Positions 25,901 to 34,891 of a stretch of DNA of 40,227 nucleotides are shown piece after piece. Position 1 is the stretch's first letter. Each line of letters begins with the position of its first letter. Below the pieces are notes generated by a model that saw only the letters and a list, made by a program, of their open reading frames with translations, did no database searches and had not been told where the DNA came from. The position numbers were made by a program, and so were the translations under genes. Origin of the DNA: a virus; IMG/VR virus record IMGVR_UViG_3300032323_000176, positions 1 through 40,227 of that record, one strand, 5' to 3'.

Positions 25901-27293
25901 TGCTAAAGTTCCATTCGTTATTTGTATTAAAAGATTGGTCGCTGTCAAATAAACTTAGACTACCAATTCCTGCCATAATCTGACCAACTGGCAAAGATGA
26001 TGATCCCAAATCAGATGCTGCCTTTGTTACATCAAATGTTATGAGGTTGCTTGATAGGTTGGCTACTAGCCTTGGAGACATCTCAATAAGCTCTAGCGGT
26101 GTGTTAGGGGTATTCATAGTTTCTACAACTATGCGAATTCCTTTTAAGAATACAAACTCTCTATAGGTATTATTACCATCGCCTGTTTCGTTATAGTATG
26201 GCGGATTAGTAAAGTCAGTTACAAAGTGTGTGTTTTCATACACCCCGTCATTTCCAACAAACCATCTGTAAACTGGAATAAAGGTGTCGTATGTCTGACC
26301 ATTAAAAACATGGAGGGTTCCCTTGGCATTGTCTGTTGGCGTAACCAAATATGCTCTACCAATAATGTTATTTTCTGGAAGGACTACGCTGCTTTTAACT
26401 GTATCAACAAATATAAAGTTGTTTCTATAATTAAAAGGAACCTCAATACCATACTCAAGACTTAGATGCCCATCTGCACCAAATATTGGACTTTCCTGAT
26501 CATCTCTTAGGGATGACTCATCAAAGCTATATGCAGGTAGCCACTGGTTAGACTGGTCAAGATACTCAACCCTGAATACTCTTGGCACCGTCTTTTTTGA
26601 TTCTCCAAAGAATGGGTCTTGCAATGTTGATCCGCCAGAGGTTCTAAAAGGGCCAAGGTCTATTGTTCCAACATTTGTTTGAACCTTTACTACAATTCTA
26701 TTTGCTGGGACTGCTTCTTTGTAGGTTACGAATGGGTTGGTGTCTTCAATAACGTATCTTCCAGTAGAGCTATTTTTGGATACTCCATATTCAGCGTTAA
26801 CATTGGTTAGTGGATTGATTTCAGTTCTATAAGATCTCCAGTATTTAAACTCATCGTTTTTGTTTGACATATAGTAGCGTGGACGCAAAAACATATTAAC
26901 GTTTGGAAAGGACAAATACTTGTTGTTAAAGTAAGATAGCTTGTTAATCCCAGACCTTGGCCTAAATGGCTTTAAGCAATCTTCCAATGAGTACAGCATC
27001 TTTTCTTTATCTTTTTGATAAACAAATACTTGTGGCGTTGTCTCATCTTCTTCTAAACCATTTTGAACTGCAACGTTAGCATCAGTTGCTCCAGTGTAAA
27101 AGTTTCCAGGATCAGATATGTCAAATGCATTTGGGATAACGCTATACTGAGAGCTGTTTTCTCTGTATCTATAGTTTCCTATTTTTTGTATATTGCCAGG
27201 AATATTCATATTCCATTCTGCAATCACCGCTGGCTCTGACTCAACCGAAAAAGATGTTTCCAGATGATTTTTTAACTCATCATTCTGAAACAC
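22938..27293 (-). CDS. Large tail hub / minor tail protein
   Basis: 1451 residues starting at GTG (27293-27291), two bases after the stop of the preceding gene. The N-terminal 500 residues are beta-rich and aromatic. Around 560-620 lies a hub-type region (ILLDSIGFSNYVF; IAETLAQLSRAT; MFFDEYNNFVVMTKEYL). Around 1050-1130 is a lectin-like/LamG-style sandwich (DDGNFAGQYRFTG; RDFYLYINQNLVARI). The C-terminus (LGDLVNIYYKDAD; YVVYNINYNRSVSG) matches the ends of tail-associated hub proteins. It sits right after the distal-tail candidate, the place of the baseplate hub in siphoviruses. No peptidase or hydrolase motif was recognised. Confidence 0.8.
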   Translation of the reverse strand: MFQNDELKNHLETSFSVESEPAVIAEWNMNIPGNIQKIGNYRYRENSSQYSVIPNAFDISDPGNFYTGATDANVAVQNGLEEDETTPQVFVYQKDKEKMLYSLEDCLKPFRPRSGINKLSYFNNKYLSFPNVNMFLRPRYYMSNKNDEFKYWRSYRTEINPLTNVNAEYGVSKNSSTGRYVIEDTNPFVTYKEAVPANRIVVKVQTNVGTIDLGPFRTSGGSTLQDPFFGESKKTVPRVFRVEYLDQSNQWLPAYSFDESSLRDDQESPIFGADGHLSLEYGIEVPFNYRNNFIFVDTVKSSVVLPENNIIGRAYLVTPTDNAKGTLHVFNGQTYDTFIPVYRWFVGNDGVYENTHFVTDFTNPPYYNETGDGNNTYREFVFLKGIRIVVETMNTPNTPLELIEMSPRLVANLSSNLITFDVTKAASDLGSSSLPVGQIMAGIGSLSLFDSDQSFNTNNEWNFSTQTGSIIAKYIDKNIKFTFYEVVKNVNNSNYYVPIKTLYSEGFAERNAQTGETKLNLRDFYFYFESLKAPRILLTEVSLSQAVCILLDSIGFSNYVFRRKAGVADPVIPNFFIPPEQSIAETLAQLSRATQSAMFFDEYNNFVVMTKEYLLDESVERIPDITLNGSSQGSKLPNIVAVASQDKRVFNAGTVNFTSREIKRTGGTIQQSKFVDKNYIYNPSTLWEVSSSEKTSSANAGDQSGFVLAAVPLNTSLSGDVPTVSIDNQLINNTFDIGENAYWLARFQGLFYANGEIIKYDAVEYNITGVGNVWISSSLEYQDYFSNLRFNGKIYPTGLVRIFAEPYYETFSGIAVTRNNQEIGTSVRMKVGEVVSHGRGQFGTPIINHNAGLDPYWTNNNNIQGCEMNSDLLFSTEIEPTIPPTIVGEAGLAKTVAQKTQRNSIIRNFLSSKYSTETDVSSLKTTTAATIQASALVMTGPDFEPGINQKNYVSYVHKHLDKAYRHFGTRVRIIGKVEAAGDRSQTVVGGMTYFNVPGSDPTENVSIGGGSAGINLVNPATNNGYYFEIAALTTSKIEELLQRNENEEATVSIENILFYKVKKNSGSDTKAVPVKLWGGVGNIIVDDGNFAGQYRFTGEKNPTVYDLAIEYVDVNETRRDFYLYINQNLVARITDNDPLPLVNSAVGLFVRGTSKAMFENIYALGKNYATNTVFDTNTPIAKIFGDSDNQINAVEALSRYALSGVVQNTYLSNINPTSVPAYGLYFEEFGTIMREAAYFNVKYERAFPALYAKIAPVFNRLKGYTVSGFTADSYGAEFLVFNNTDAVLKLDSSTGNPLRIVGVAFTGENTTSVTVDDFLRRKGSTSDPELKGSTVIESPFKFTEQYEKIRQSRILYGKNDFTLDSIYIQDLDTAENLLGWIINKNIRPRKSVGLNIFSMPTLQLGDLVNIYYKDADNIDLVAPESTRYVVYNINYNRSVSGPSMTVYLSEV

Positions 27294-27294
27294 T

Positions 27295-27984
27295 TTATAC
27301 CTCTTCCAGCGTTACAGAGACGTCCCACATATCAAAGTTATCCCCACCACGCTTTACTACTGAGTAGGTAAAGCTTGAAATATACATTTGAATTGCCTGA
27401 GAATATTCGCTTAGGTGAGTTCTTGCTGCGTTGTTGTCTCCAAAGTTATTGTACTTGTCGTATGACAATAGAACCCAGAATGGTCCCTTATGCTCTTCAT
27501 ACCAGTCCAACATTTCTCCTCCACCTGCTCCGCCGTCAGCTGTGTATTGCTGAGACTTATCTGCAAAATATGTGTTAGGTGGTGGTGTGCCCTTGTTGGC
27601 TGGTGTTAAGATGGCAGGCTTACCAAAGTCTTGAGAAAAGTTAGGAATAACCTCAAACCCTCTAGACGGTAGCATACTCCAACTAGTACTAATTGTAAGC
27701 TTGTCTGCAATATGGTAAGAACGCATTGTTCCATTTGCCATTCTTTGACGCTGTTCAATTCTTTCTGTTGAGATATCTACCGCAGATCTATTGTGGTCAG
27801 ATAGAATAATAAACTTATCTTCCTGGTCTTCTTCTGGTATGTCAGTTAGGTTTGAGCCAATTTCATAACCCACTGGAATAAGCTTTCCACCTTCAGTAAG
27901 GGTTGGGGCAGCGTCTGCCCAAAGCATTGCTTGTGGTCTTTTCCAGGTTTTTCTACCAAGAATATAGTTTGAAGATACTGACAT
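27295..27984 (-). CDS. Distal tail-like / minor tail protein
   Basis: 229 residues encoded directly after the tape measure gene (TAATG overlap). It is mixed beta, with DKLTISTSWSMLPSRGF, a Gly-rich loop (DGGAGGGEM) and a closing strand pair (YISSFTYSVVKRG; DMWDVSVTLEEV), as in distal tail proteins that join tube and hub. Assignment is from position and pattern. Confidence 0.65.
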   Translation of the reverse strand: MSVSSNYILGRKTWKRPQAMLWADAAPTLTEGGKLIPVGYEIGSNLTDIPEEDQEDKFIILSDHNRSAVDISTERIEQRQRMANGTMRSYHIADKLTISTSWSMLPSRGFEVIPNFSQDFGKPAILTPANKGTPPPNTYFADKSQQYTADGGAGGGEMLDWYEEHKGPFWVLLSYDKYNNFGDNNAARTHLSEYSQAIQMYISSFTYSVVKRGGDNFDMWDVSVTLEEV

Positions 27985-30900
27985 TACCTAATTACCTGTC
28001 CTCTTACCTTTTGCGACTGTATGCCACGTAGTTTATTAACCACTACGTTTGCAATCTGATCAGCACTTGCGTTTGATCCTTCTACATTTACGCTTAAATT
28101 ATAATTATACACTGAATTGTCTACTTGTGCTAGTGTTCCTTGAGATGTTTCGTTGTTGTAGATTGATGATACACCCTGGTTTTTTGGGAAGTCCCTTTGA
28201 GGCATAGAGTATACTGGAGCATTAAAATCTTTTGGTAGATACATTTTAGGGGTAGCCTTGTATCTGTTTGCTGTCATTCCTCCACCAAAAGCGTTAGAGT
28301 TTATCGCACTTAGCATTGGTCCAAACTTTGATGCAGCTTTTCTATTAACAACAAATTCTCCAGGGGTTAGCATTGCTGGCACGGTATCTGAGCCAAGCGA
28401 TGGGCCAAAAGATCCTCCATTGGCTAGGTAACCAGAAACCTTTCCTCCGCCAGACATTCCGATTAGTCCACCTGAGGCTGCCTTTATTCTAGTTTCATTT
28501 CTAACAGTATTAATTGTCCAAGTTACTGTCTTTTTGCTAAGGCTCTCCCACTCCTTAGAAATATCTCCAGTAAGCTTCTTAGCCATTTCAATAACGCCCT
28601 TAAACTTTCCAGCCTTTACCTCTGCTCTAAGCAAGGCTAGCTCAGCATCTTCCCATTTTTGTCTTTGGGCATCAATAGCATCAAGCTCTGCTTGTCTTTG
28701 ATCCTGAACTGTCTTTAGTGCTTTTTCTGCTGCTGCTTGCTGTTTAGTAAGTGGGTCAAGCTTGTTTGTTTGAATAGCAAAAATTTGGTCTTCAATATTG
28801 CGAATAGACAAAGCCTTTATTTCTCTAGCTTCTTCTAGTTTAAATGTGCTTTGGCTAATTTCAAATTGACGTTGCTCAATCTGCTCTCTAGACATACCGC
28901 CTGCAGATCGCAATCCAGCTATCTGGGAATCTCTTGCAGCTGTAAGCATTTGCTCTTGAGTAGCTGCTGCTGCATCAGCCTCTGCTGCTCTCATATCTTG
29001 CATTATGCTGGCTGCGGCACCAATGTCTCCAGAGGCTAGGGCATCAGCAAGGCTCATCTGAGACTTTTGCTGGTTAATTATTTGCTGGTTAGCCTGAGCA
29101 ACTCTAGACAAAGCCTTAGACTGCTCGTCATACCTCTTAGTTATTTCTCCAGCGGCACGATCCATAAGAGTAAGGTCGTTAGCCAAGTCTGAAGACTCTT
29201 CTTGCAAAGCCTCGATTGGCCTGTCAAATTCTATTGTGATAGATCTTTGAATGGAATCAATTCTATCTTGGTATGTATCTATCTCTTCATTAACTGCCTG
29301 TATAGCATCGCCAAGATCATCAATGGCCTTTTCTTGGCTCTTGATTGAGTCTTGAAATTTTCTATTTGCAGTACGCTCTAGTATGCTGTAGTAGTCTTCA
29401 GCTTGCTGCTTTAGTCCTTCAAAGGCGTTCTTAATGCCGTCTGGAGTTTTCAAGGCCTCTAGTCTTGCAGCTCTAATCTGCCTAACCAGTGCCTTCCATT
29501 CTTTGCTTCCTACTTTTTTAGAAGCTAGGCCTGCAGCGATAGTCGCATCTCCTGCTGCTTCTGCAGCTTCTGCTACACTAAATCCAGCCTTACGTAATCC
29601 ATTAAAGGCCTTAATGTTATTTTCAATTTCTTTTCTTTGGCTTGTTAGGCTTTCAATAGCTTCTTTGTATGGGTCTTTTTGTGCTGCACCTCCACCACCT
29701 GTGCCACGTGCAACTGGTGATTCTTTTCTTAGCTTAGCAAGATATTCTAGATCTGCAATTAAATCTTTTCTTTCACTATCATTACCCATGGCAAGTGCCT
29801 GCCTGATTGCTGCATTTCCAACTGCATCTACTGCATCTGCTGCTGACCATCCTGCAGTCATCAAAATATCGTAGGCAATTTTTTCTTCTTCAAGAGCTGT
29901 GATTTGAGCGTCAATGTCTTCGTTAGCTGTCTGAACTGCTGCGGTTGCAACTGCTTGGGCTTCTTCTGCTGCTGTTAGCTCTTCAGTGACTCCTGCTGCT
30001 GTTTGTATTTGATTAATATACTCATCACGTAGCTTATTAGCTGCCTTGAGAGTTTTAGTATCTGCACCTGCTTTGCCTGCAGCAACTAAAAGCTTAACAT
30101 CTTCATCTGAAACATCAATGCCTGCAGCTGCAGCTTTAATAAGCATTAGCTGATCTTCATAGTTCTTTAGATCTTTAACCTTGTCGCCAATTCCTAGGTT
30201 ATCTGCAATAGCCGAAACTAGCTCTCTGGCAATTGCTGGATCTAGAGAGTTGATGGTTGAGTCTATTTCTGCTATTTTTTCGTTAAACTGTTCTGCAGAA
30301 ATATCTCCGTTTTCAAAACCAACTTTTAGGCTTTGTAGTATAGATGACAACTCTCCTGCAGATGTTTCAATTTGAGTTTGGAAATCCCCTCCACCAAAAA
30401 TATTTAAGAACTGTTGACCAAAATCTCCACCCATTGTTGCAAACTTAGCTGAAAGAAGTTTTGATGTATCGTCAACAATCTTTGTAATTGATGCAAGGCC
30501 CTCAGCTGACGAGAAACTGACTCCTGCAAACTTTAGATCAAGATCGGTTCTTTCTGCCTTTATTACGATTGCGTCAATAAGTGCCTGAACGGCTTCTGAG
30601 TCAAGTCCTGCTGATGATAGCTGCAAGGCAAGGGCGTTAAGGGTTCTTTCAGCATCTTCTTTTCCAGCATTCTTAATTGCATCAATTTGTGTTTTAAAAT
30701 CTGCCTCAAATGTTTCAGTTTCAAGAACTTGCTGAGTCTTCGTTCTTTGCTCAGAAGTGCCCTTGGCTGCGGCTCCAGTAAAGGCTGATCCAAAATCAGC
30801 AGTCTGCAGGTCTGCACCAAATATTTCTCCAACCTTCTTGAGCTTATCTGCTGAAAGGTTTGCGGTCTCTCCAAGTCTATTAATAGATTCCTTAGCCTTG

Positions 30901-33900
30901 TTGAACACTCCAAGGCCAATGCTAAATACTGCAAATACTGCCCCTACTACAGGGATTAGTTTTAAGAATAGTGTTGGAATCTTACCAAGAATTGGGATAA
31001 AAGTTTTAAATATATTTCCTACGTTACCCAGAATATTTTTAAATCCTGCCATTCCTCTAGCACCGCCAGCAAAGCCACCAACTGCTGAAGCTGCACCTGC
31101 AGCGGTTCTTCCAGAAGCTAGCGAGCTTATCATCTCTACTGTTTTTTGAGCAGTTTTGGCTTTAACCAGTCCCATGGTAATTGTAGATAGTGCAAAGAAT
31201 AAACTAGTGATTTGCATAATGGCTCCAGCTGCTTCTCCAACTTTACCGCCAAACATTGACGCTATTCCTGCTACAGAGCTAAGTGCAAAAGTTGCTCCAG
31301 ATAGCTTAGCTGAAAATGCTTGTATAGAATTTAAAGTCATCTGTGACGCTCTTGCTAGACCAAGCTGTCTGCCCTCAAGCAATTTCGCTGCTTTGGCCTG
31401 GCTAGCATATTGGCTAGACTGAGTATCAAATACTATATTTCCATCAGAAGATGCTCTACGTGATCCACGACCTGTGGTAGCTGCCTGTCCAAGAGAGGCT
31501 CCAGCTGCGGCTGCTTCGTCATTTTGAGAAGCTATTCCCTGTATAGCACCCTTTCCAATGTTAACACCTGCATCGTAAGCTTCTTTCGATGGAGATGCTT
31601 GTCTGGTAGATTTTTCAATCCCTTCAACGGTGCCCTTAGAAACTGCCTTAACAATTCTTGCGGACTGGTCTCCAAGATATGGGGCAACCTTTAGAATTAA
31701 ATTATCTACTGTAGTTGTTATTGAACGCTTAAGGTGTGCCATTGTTGCTACTTCAGACTGTCCAGTTGCGACATTCTGAGTTTGGAATGATTTTACAATT
31801 CTACTTCTTGACTGAGAGAATCTTTCTGTTTGCTGGAACATTTCTGGGTTGCTAGCAAGAGCAAAACTTTGTGCTGGAACTCTTACACCTCTATATGATC
31901 CTGGCAGTGAGACTCTTCCAGTTCCACCCATAGCTCCACTCTTTGATCCAAGCGGTGCAACAGTTCTAATTTCTTCAAAAGCATTGTTCATTGCTGTAGA
32001 CAATTCTTTACCAGCAACGTTTAGAGTTTTTACATTTTCTTTCATAGCTGGTACAACAAGCTCTTCAAAGTCGTCGTCAGTTATAAATTCTCTTCCAGAC
32101 TTTTCCAAAGCATCTGTTGCACTTTGAATTAGGCTACTTCCAACTACCTTCCACTCTTCTAGCAATGCTGGGTCATTTAGTTTGATGCCCATTTCTCTTG
32201 CCATTACTGCCATCAGTGGGGCGGCAGCTGCGTCTGCAGCTTTTTTAAGATAAGCTGTTACGTCTCCAGTTGCTGCTCCAGGACCTGCACCACCCATAAG
32301 AGTGTTAAGGCTTTCTGGCAAGAACATCGTGGCGTTGCTAAATCCTTTACCAACCATACCACCTTGATTAAAACCAGGAAGCTTTCCATTGTTTAAGGCT
32401 TCAAGCAATGCCTTGTTTCTTTGAGCTACATCCTTTTTAACTACAAACTCACCTGGGGTAAGCATAGCTGGAACAGTATCTCTGTTTCCAGAACCACCTA
32501 CAGCTCCACCAAGTGCAAATTTCTTTGGAGATCCAGGCTTCATCATTCCTGGGTTGAGCATTGCAAACCTATTGCCAGCAGCCACTGCTTGCTCGTAGGA
32601 GGCACGAAGAGCGTCTACTGCAACCTTTTCTACTGTGAATCTTTGAGTCAGTCCTGCGTGGGCCTGATCAAGCGATGCGGCTGCAGCTGAAGCCTCTAGC
32701 TGCTCAGTTGTCATATACTGAGTTTCATCACCAATGCCTTGAGCCTGACCAGTAATCTTTAGGTAGCCAAGTCGAACGGTAGCAAAAAACTTAATCATAT
32801 TAGCAATACCGTTATTAATTAGACCAAAGGTCATAAGGGCTATTGGACCAATACCGCCAATAATTGTAATGGCTGTTCCAATAGACTTTTTAATTCCATC
32901 TGGGAGCTGATTAAATGCATCAAGCATCTTGCTTCCAAATTCAACAATTGGTGTTGCAATCTCAACGAATAGTTCACCAATAGGAACAAGTGCTAGCTTG
33001 ATACCTTCTACAGCTTTTCTAAACTTGTTCATAGATGAAGAAGCGGCTGTTCCAAGCTCTGTCTCTGACAGCGTTGCAAGCTCTTGTGCTGTAGCCCCTG
33101 TTAGCTGAAGAACACGCTCTGCTTGTGTTCCTTCTTTAATAACATTTTCAAAAAGTGTAGATAGACGTGCAAACTGGAACTTTCCAAATAGCTGCTCAAT
33201 AACACGTGCCCTGTTGGTTGGATCTAGCTTATCTAATGCTCTTGCAAAGTCAGTTACGATTCCTGCAACGTTGCCCTTGTTTGCATCAACAATTCCCCTG
33301 AGGTTAATTCCAAATCCAGTAAGGAACTCGTTAGCTCTTCCTGTTGGGTTAATCAAAGATGCCAGACCAGACTTTAGAGCGTTAGCACCTTCAGAGGCAT
33401 TAATGCCACCTTCCTTCATAGCTGCCATAAAGAAGGCTAGGTCCCTAACGTCACCACCTAGAGATTGAATAACTGGTGCAACCTTTGGGATTGCTGTAGT
33501 CATATCGTCTAGAGATACTACTGTTTGGTTTTCAACTGCGTTAAGAAAATCAATCTCTTCAGCCAGCTGTGCTGATGAAATAGCGAAAGCATTTTGCAAA
33601 GATATTGTAGTTTCAAGTGCTTGATTAAGTTCTAGTTGTCCCAATACAGATAGCTTTAGGGCTGCTGCTGTCTGGTTTTGTAGATCTGCCCCAGCAAAAC
33701 CTGCTGCTGCCGCTTCAGACGCTAGGTCTACTGCTTCAGAAACTGCAAGACCATATGCCGTATACTCTCTACCAAGAGTAACAATGCTTTCAAGTGCAGC
33801 TTTTGTTTCTTCTGGTGCAGTGAACAAGTCACCATAAACCTTTTTAAATTTAATAGCTGCTTTTTCCATGTCAAAGAAGACACGGCCAGCAGTCATACCA

Positions 33901-34511
33901 AGAGTAGCAAGTGGGAGGGTAAATCCAACCATAAGCTGACGACCAGCCCACTGAGTATTCTTACCAAAGTTTAGAAGATTTGTAGAACCTTGCTTTACAA
34001 GCTGGTTAAATATTACTTGCTTTTGTGCGGCGATGGCAGTTTGAGTGCCAAGGTCTTTCATATCAAGAATTGTTGGACGTACCGCAATTGCCTGCATGGC
34101 TCCGCTTGCGTCACGGCCCATCTTGATATATTGTGTCTGAAGAGTCTTTACTCTTTCAGTAGCAGTCTTTTCAATTGTGGAAAACTCAGCTGCGAAGTTC
34201 TTTCCAAACTTTCCAGTAGCTCCTGCTGCAAAACGGAAATATTCTCGCATTGAGAATTTGTTTTTCTCAAGGGAGTTGGTAAAAGACTCTGCTGTTGTAC
34301 GTACAGTTCTAAGTTCTGCAGAGAACCCCTGAATAGAATTTACGCTATTCAGGAAGTTCTTTTGCAGATCACGTTGTGCAATTCCTGCACTTTCGCTAGA
34401 CTTAGCTATGGATGAGTGAAACTGTGCAATTTGGCGTTGCAAACTCTTGAGCTGATTTAAAGCATCAGACGTATCAATTCCTACGCCAATATTGGCATTA
34501 ACATCAGCCAT
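27984..34511 (-). CDS. Tape measure protein
   Basis: 2175 residues, by far the longest gene. It begins with coiled coil (residues 15-180), then the TP901-type minor tail core (about 190-480, with EAVDLASEAAAAGFAG and FMAAMKEGGINASEGANALKSG). Hydrophobic stretches near 545-590 and 1130-1250 would contact or cross the membrane. Long Ala/Glu/Lys coiled coils fill about 1560-1990. A 14-residue block DTVPAMLTPGEFVV occurs twice, near residues 680 and 2040. By the common rule of about 0.15 nm per residue the tail would be roughly 325 nm long. No lytic domain motif was seen. ATG start after GAAAGAG. Confidence 0.95.
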   Translation of the reverse strand: MADVNANIGVGIDTSDALNQLKSLQRQIAQFHSSIAKSSESAGIAQRDLQKNFLNSVNSIQGFSAELRTVRTTAESFTNSLEKNKFSMREYFRFAAGATGKFGKNFAAEFSTIEKTATERVKTLQTQYIKMGRDASGAMQAIAVRPTILDMKDLGTQTAIAAQKQVIFNQLVKQGSTNLLNFGKNTQWAGRQLMVGFTLPLATLGMTAGRVFFDMEKAAIKFKKVYGDLFTAPEETKAALESIVTLGREYTAYGLAVSEAVDLASEAAAAGFAGADLQNQTAAALKLSVLGQLELNQALETTISLQNAFAISSAQLAEEIDFLNAVENQTVVSLDDMTTAIPKVAPVIQSLGGDVRDLAFFMAAMKEGGINASEGANALKSGLASLINPTGRANEFLTGFGINLRGIVDANKGNVAGIVTDFARALDKLDPTNRARVIEQLFGKFQFARLSTLFENVIKEGTQAERVLQLTGATAQELATLSETELGTAASSSMNKFRKAVEGIKLALVPIGELFVEIATPIVEFGSKMLDAFNQLPDGIKKSIGTAITIIGGIGPIALMTFGLINNGIANMIKFFATVRLGYLKITGQAQGIGDETQYMTTEQLEASAAAASLDQAHAGLTQRFTVEKVAVDALRASYEQAVAAGNRFAMLNPGMMKPGSPKKFALGGAVGGSGNRDTVPAMLTPGEFVVKKDVAQRNKALLEALNNGKLPGFNQGGMVGKGFSNATMFLPESLNTLMGGAGPGAATGDVTAYLKKAADAAAAPLMAVMAREMGIKLNDPALLEEWKVVGSSLIQSATDALEKSGREFITDDDFEELVVPAMKENVKTLNVAGKELSTAMNNAFEEIRTVAPLGSKSGAMGGTGRVSLPGSYRGVRVPAQSFALASNPEMFQQTERFSQSRSRIVKSFQTQNVATGQSEVATMAHLKRSITTTVDNLILKVAPYLGDQSARIVKAVSKGTVEGIEKSTRQASPSKEAYDAGVNIGKGAIQGIASQNDEAAAAGASLGQAATTGRGSRRASSDGNIVFDTQSSQYASQAKAAKLLEGRQLGLARASQMTLNSIQAFSAKLSGATFALSSVAGIASMFGGKVGEAAGAIMQITSLFFALSTITMGLVKAKTAQKTVEMISSLASGRTAAGAASAVGGFAGGARGMAGFKNILGNVGNIFKTFIPILGKIPTLFLKLIPVVGAVFAVFSIGLGVFNKAKESINRLGETANLSADKLKKVGEIFGADLQTADFGSAFTGAAAKGTSEQRTKTQQVLETETFEADFKTQIDAIKNAGKEDAERTLNALALQLSSAGLDSEAVQALIDAIVIKAERTDLDLKFAGVSFSSAEGLASITKIVDDTSKLLSAKFATMGGDFGQQFLNIFGGGDFQTQIETSAGELSSILQSLKVGFENGDISAEQFNEKIAEIDSTINSLDPAIARELVSAIADNLGIGDKVKDLKNYEDQLMLIKAAAAGIDVSDEDVKLLVAAGKAGADTKTLKAANKLRDEYINQIQTAAGVTEELTAAEEAQAVATAAVQTANEDIDAQITALEEEKIAYDILMTAGWSAADAVDAVGNAAIRQALAMGNDSERKDLIADLEYLAKLRKESPVARGTGGGGAAQKDPYKEAIESLTSQRKEIENNIKAFNGLRKAGFSVAEAAEAAGDATIAAGLASKKVGSKEWKALVRQIRAARLEALKTPDGIKNAFEGLKQQAEDYYSILERTANRKFQDSIKSQEKAIDDLGDAIQAVNEEIDTYQDRIDSIQRSITIEFDRPIEALQEESSDLANDLTLMDRAAGEITKRYDEQSKALSRVAQANQQIINQQKSQMSLADALASGDIGAAASIMQDMRAAEADAAAATQEQMLTAARDSQIAGLRSAGGMSREQIEQRQFEISQSTFKLEEAREIKALSIRNIEDQIFAIQTNKLDPLTKQQAAAEKALKTVQDQRQAELDAIDAQRQKWEDAELALLRAEVKAGKFKGVIEMAKKLTGDISKEWESLSKKTVTWTINTVRNETRIKAASGGLIGMSGGGKVSGYLANGGSFGPSLGSDTVPAMLTPGEFVVNRKAASKFGPMLSAINSNAFGGGMTANRYKATPKMYLPKDFNAPVYSMPQRDFPKNQGVSSIYNNETSQGTLAQVDNSVYNYNLSVNVEGSNASADQIANVVVNKLRGIQSQKVRGQVIR

Positions 34512-34533
34512 GCACGGTCACTCTTTCTTTTAT

Positions 34534-34836
34534 TTATGCAGAAGCGGTCAGGTTTGCCCCTGATGCTGCTTCAACAATTTTGTAAACTGTTGGCAAATCT
34601 AGTAGTTCTTCTAGCTTTGCTGGATCTGCAGCTAGCTCTGGGCTATACTGCTTCATCGCAATAGCCACACACTCCAATAGAAGGTTCATTGACTTCTCAT
34701 TGTCTTCTGCTACTGCTGCTACTCCCTCAAACTTCTTCATAAAAGGCTTTAATAGTGAAATTTTCAATGGACGTACAGAGATCGTAGATCCGTCAATTAG
34801 TGTTAGAGTTTCTGCTTCATATGTTGTTGTTGCCAT
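34534..34836 (-). CDS. Tail assembly chaperone, short paralogue (G-like)
   Basis: 100 residues. It aligns almost without gaps to residues 10-95 of the next upstream gene product: PLKISLLKPFMKKF versus PLKIKYLKELMEVF, CVAIAMKQYSPE versus CVRVAMKQYKPE, VYKIVEAASGANL versus IYEILEYSAGINI. It ends right after the shared domain. Chaperones of this type coat the tape measure protein before tube polymerisation. It has its own promoter and an AAGGAG ribosome site, and only 22 bases separate it from the tape measure gene, so no separate T-type reading frame follows it. Confidence 0.85.
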   Translation of the reverse strand: MATTTYEAETLTLIDGSTISVRPLKISLLKPFMKKFEGVAAVAEDNEKSMNLLLECVAIAMKQYSPELAADPAKLEELLDLPTVYKIVEAASGANLTASA

Positions 34837-34874
34837 GTTTTTCTCCTTGTTCTACCCATTAGTAGGTTATACTA

Positions 34875-34883
34875 ATTATATCA
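34875..34883 (-). promoter_or_regulatory. Extended -10 promoter for the short chaperone and tape measure genes
   Basis: TGA-TATAAT (34883-34875) on the minus strand, just past the stop of the long chaperone gene. Predicted start is near 34868; the leader of about 32 bases includes AAGGAG. The -35 (TTAAAG) is weak. Confidence 0.6.
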
Positions 34884-34891
34884 CAGTGGCC

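Noticed and set aside
29434-29874. 146-residue open frame on the plus strand
   Set aside because: Complement of the Ala/Lys/Glu-rich coiled-coil part of the tape measure gene. The Ser/Ala-rich product has no recognisable domain.
30757-31149. 130-residue plus-strand frame within the tape measure gene
   Set aside because: Same reason; Pro/Ala/Thr composition mirrors the sense codons.
34511-34560. Programmed frameshift at the end of the short chaperone gene
   Set aside because: Only 22 bases separate its stop from the tape measure ATG, and no T-like frame is available there.
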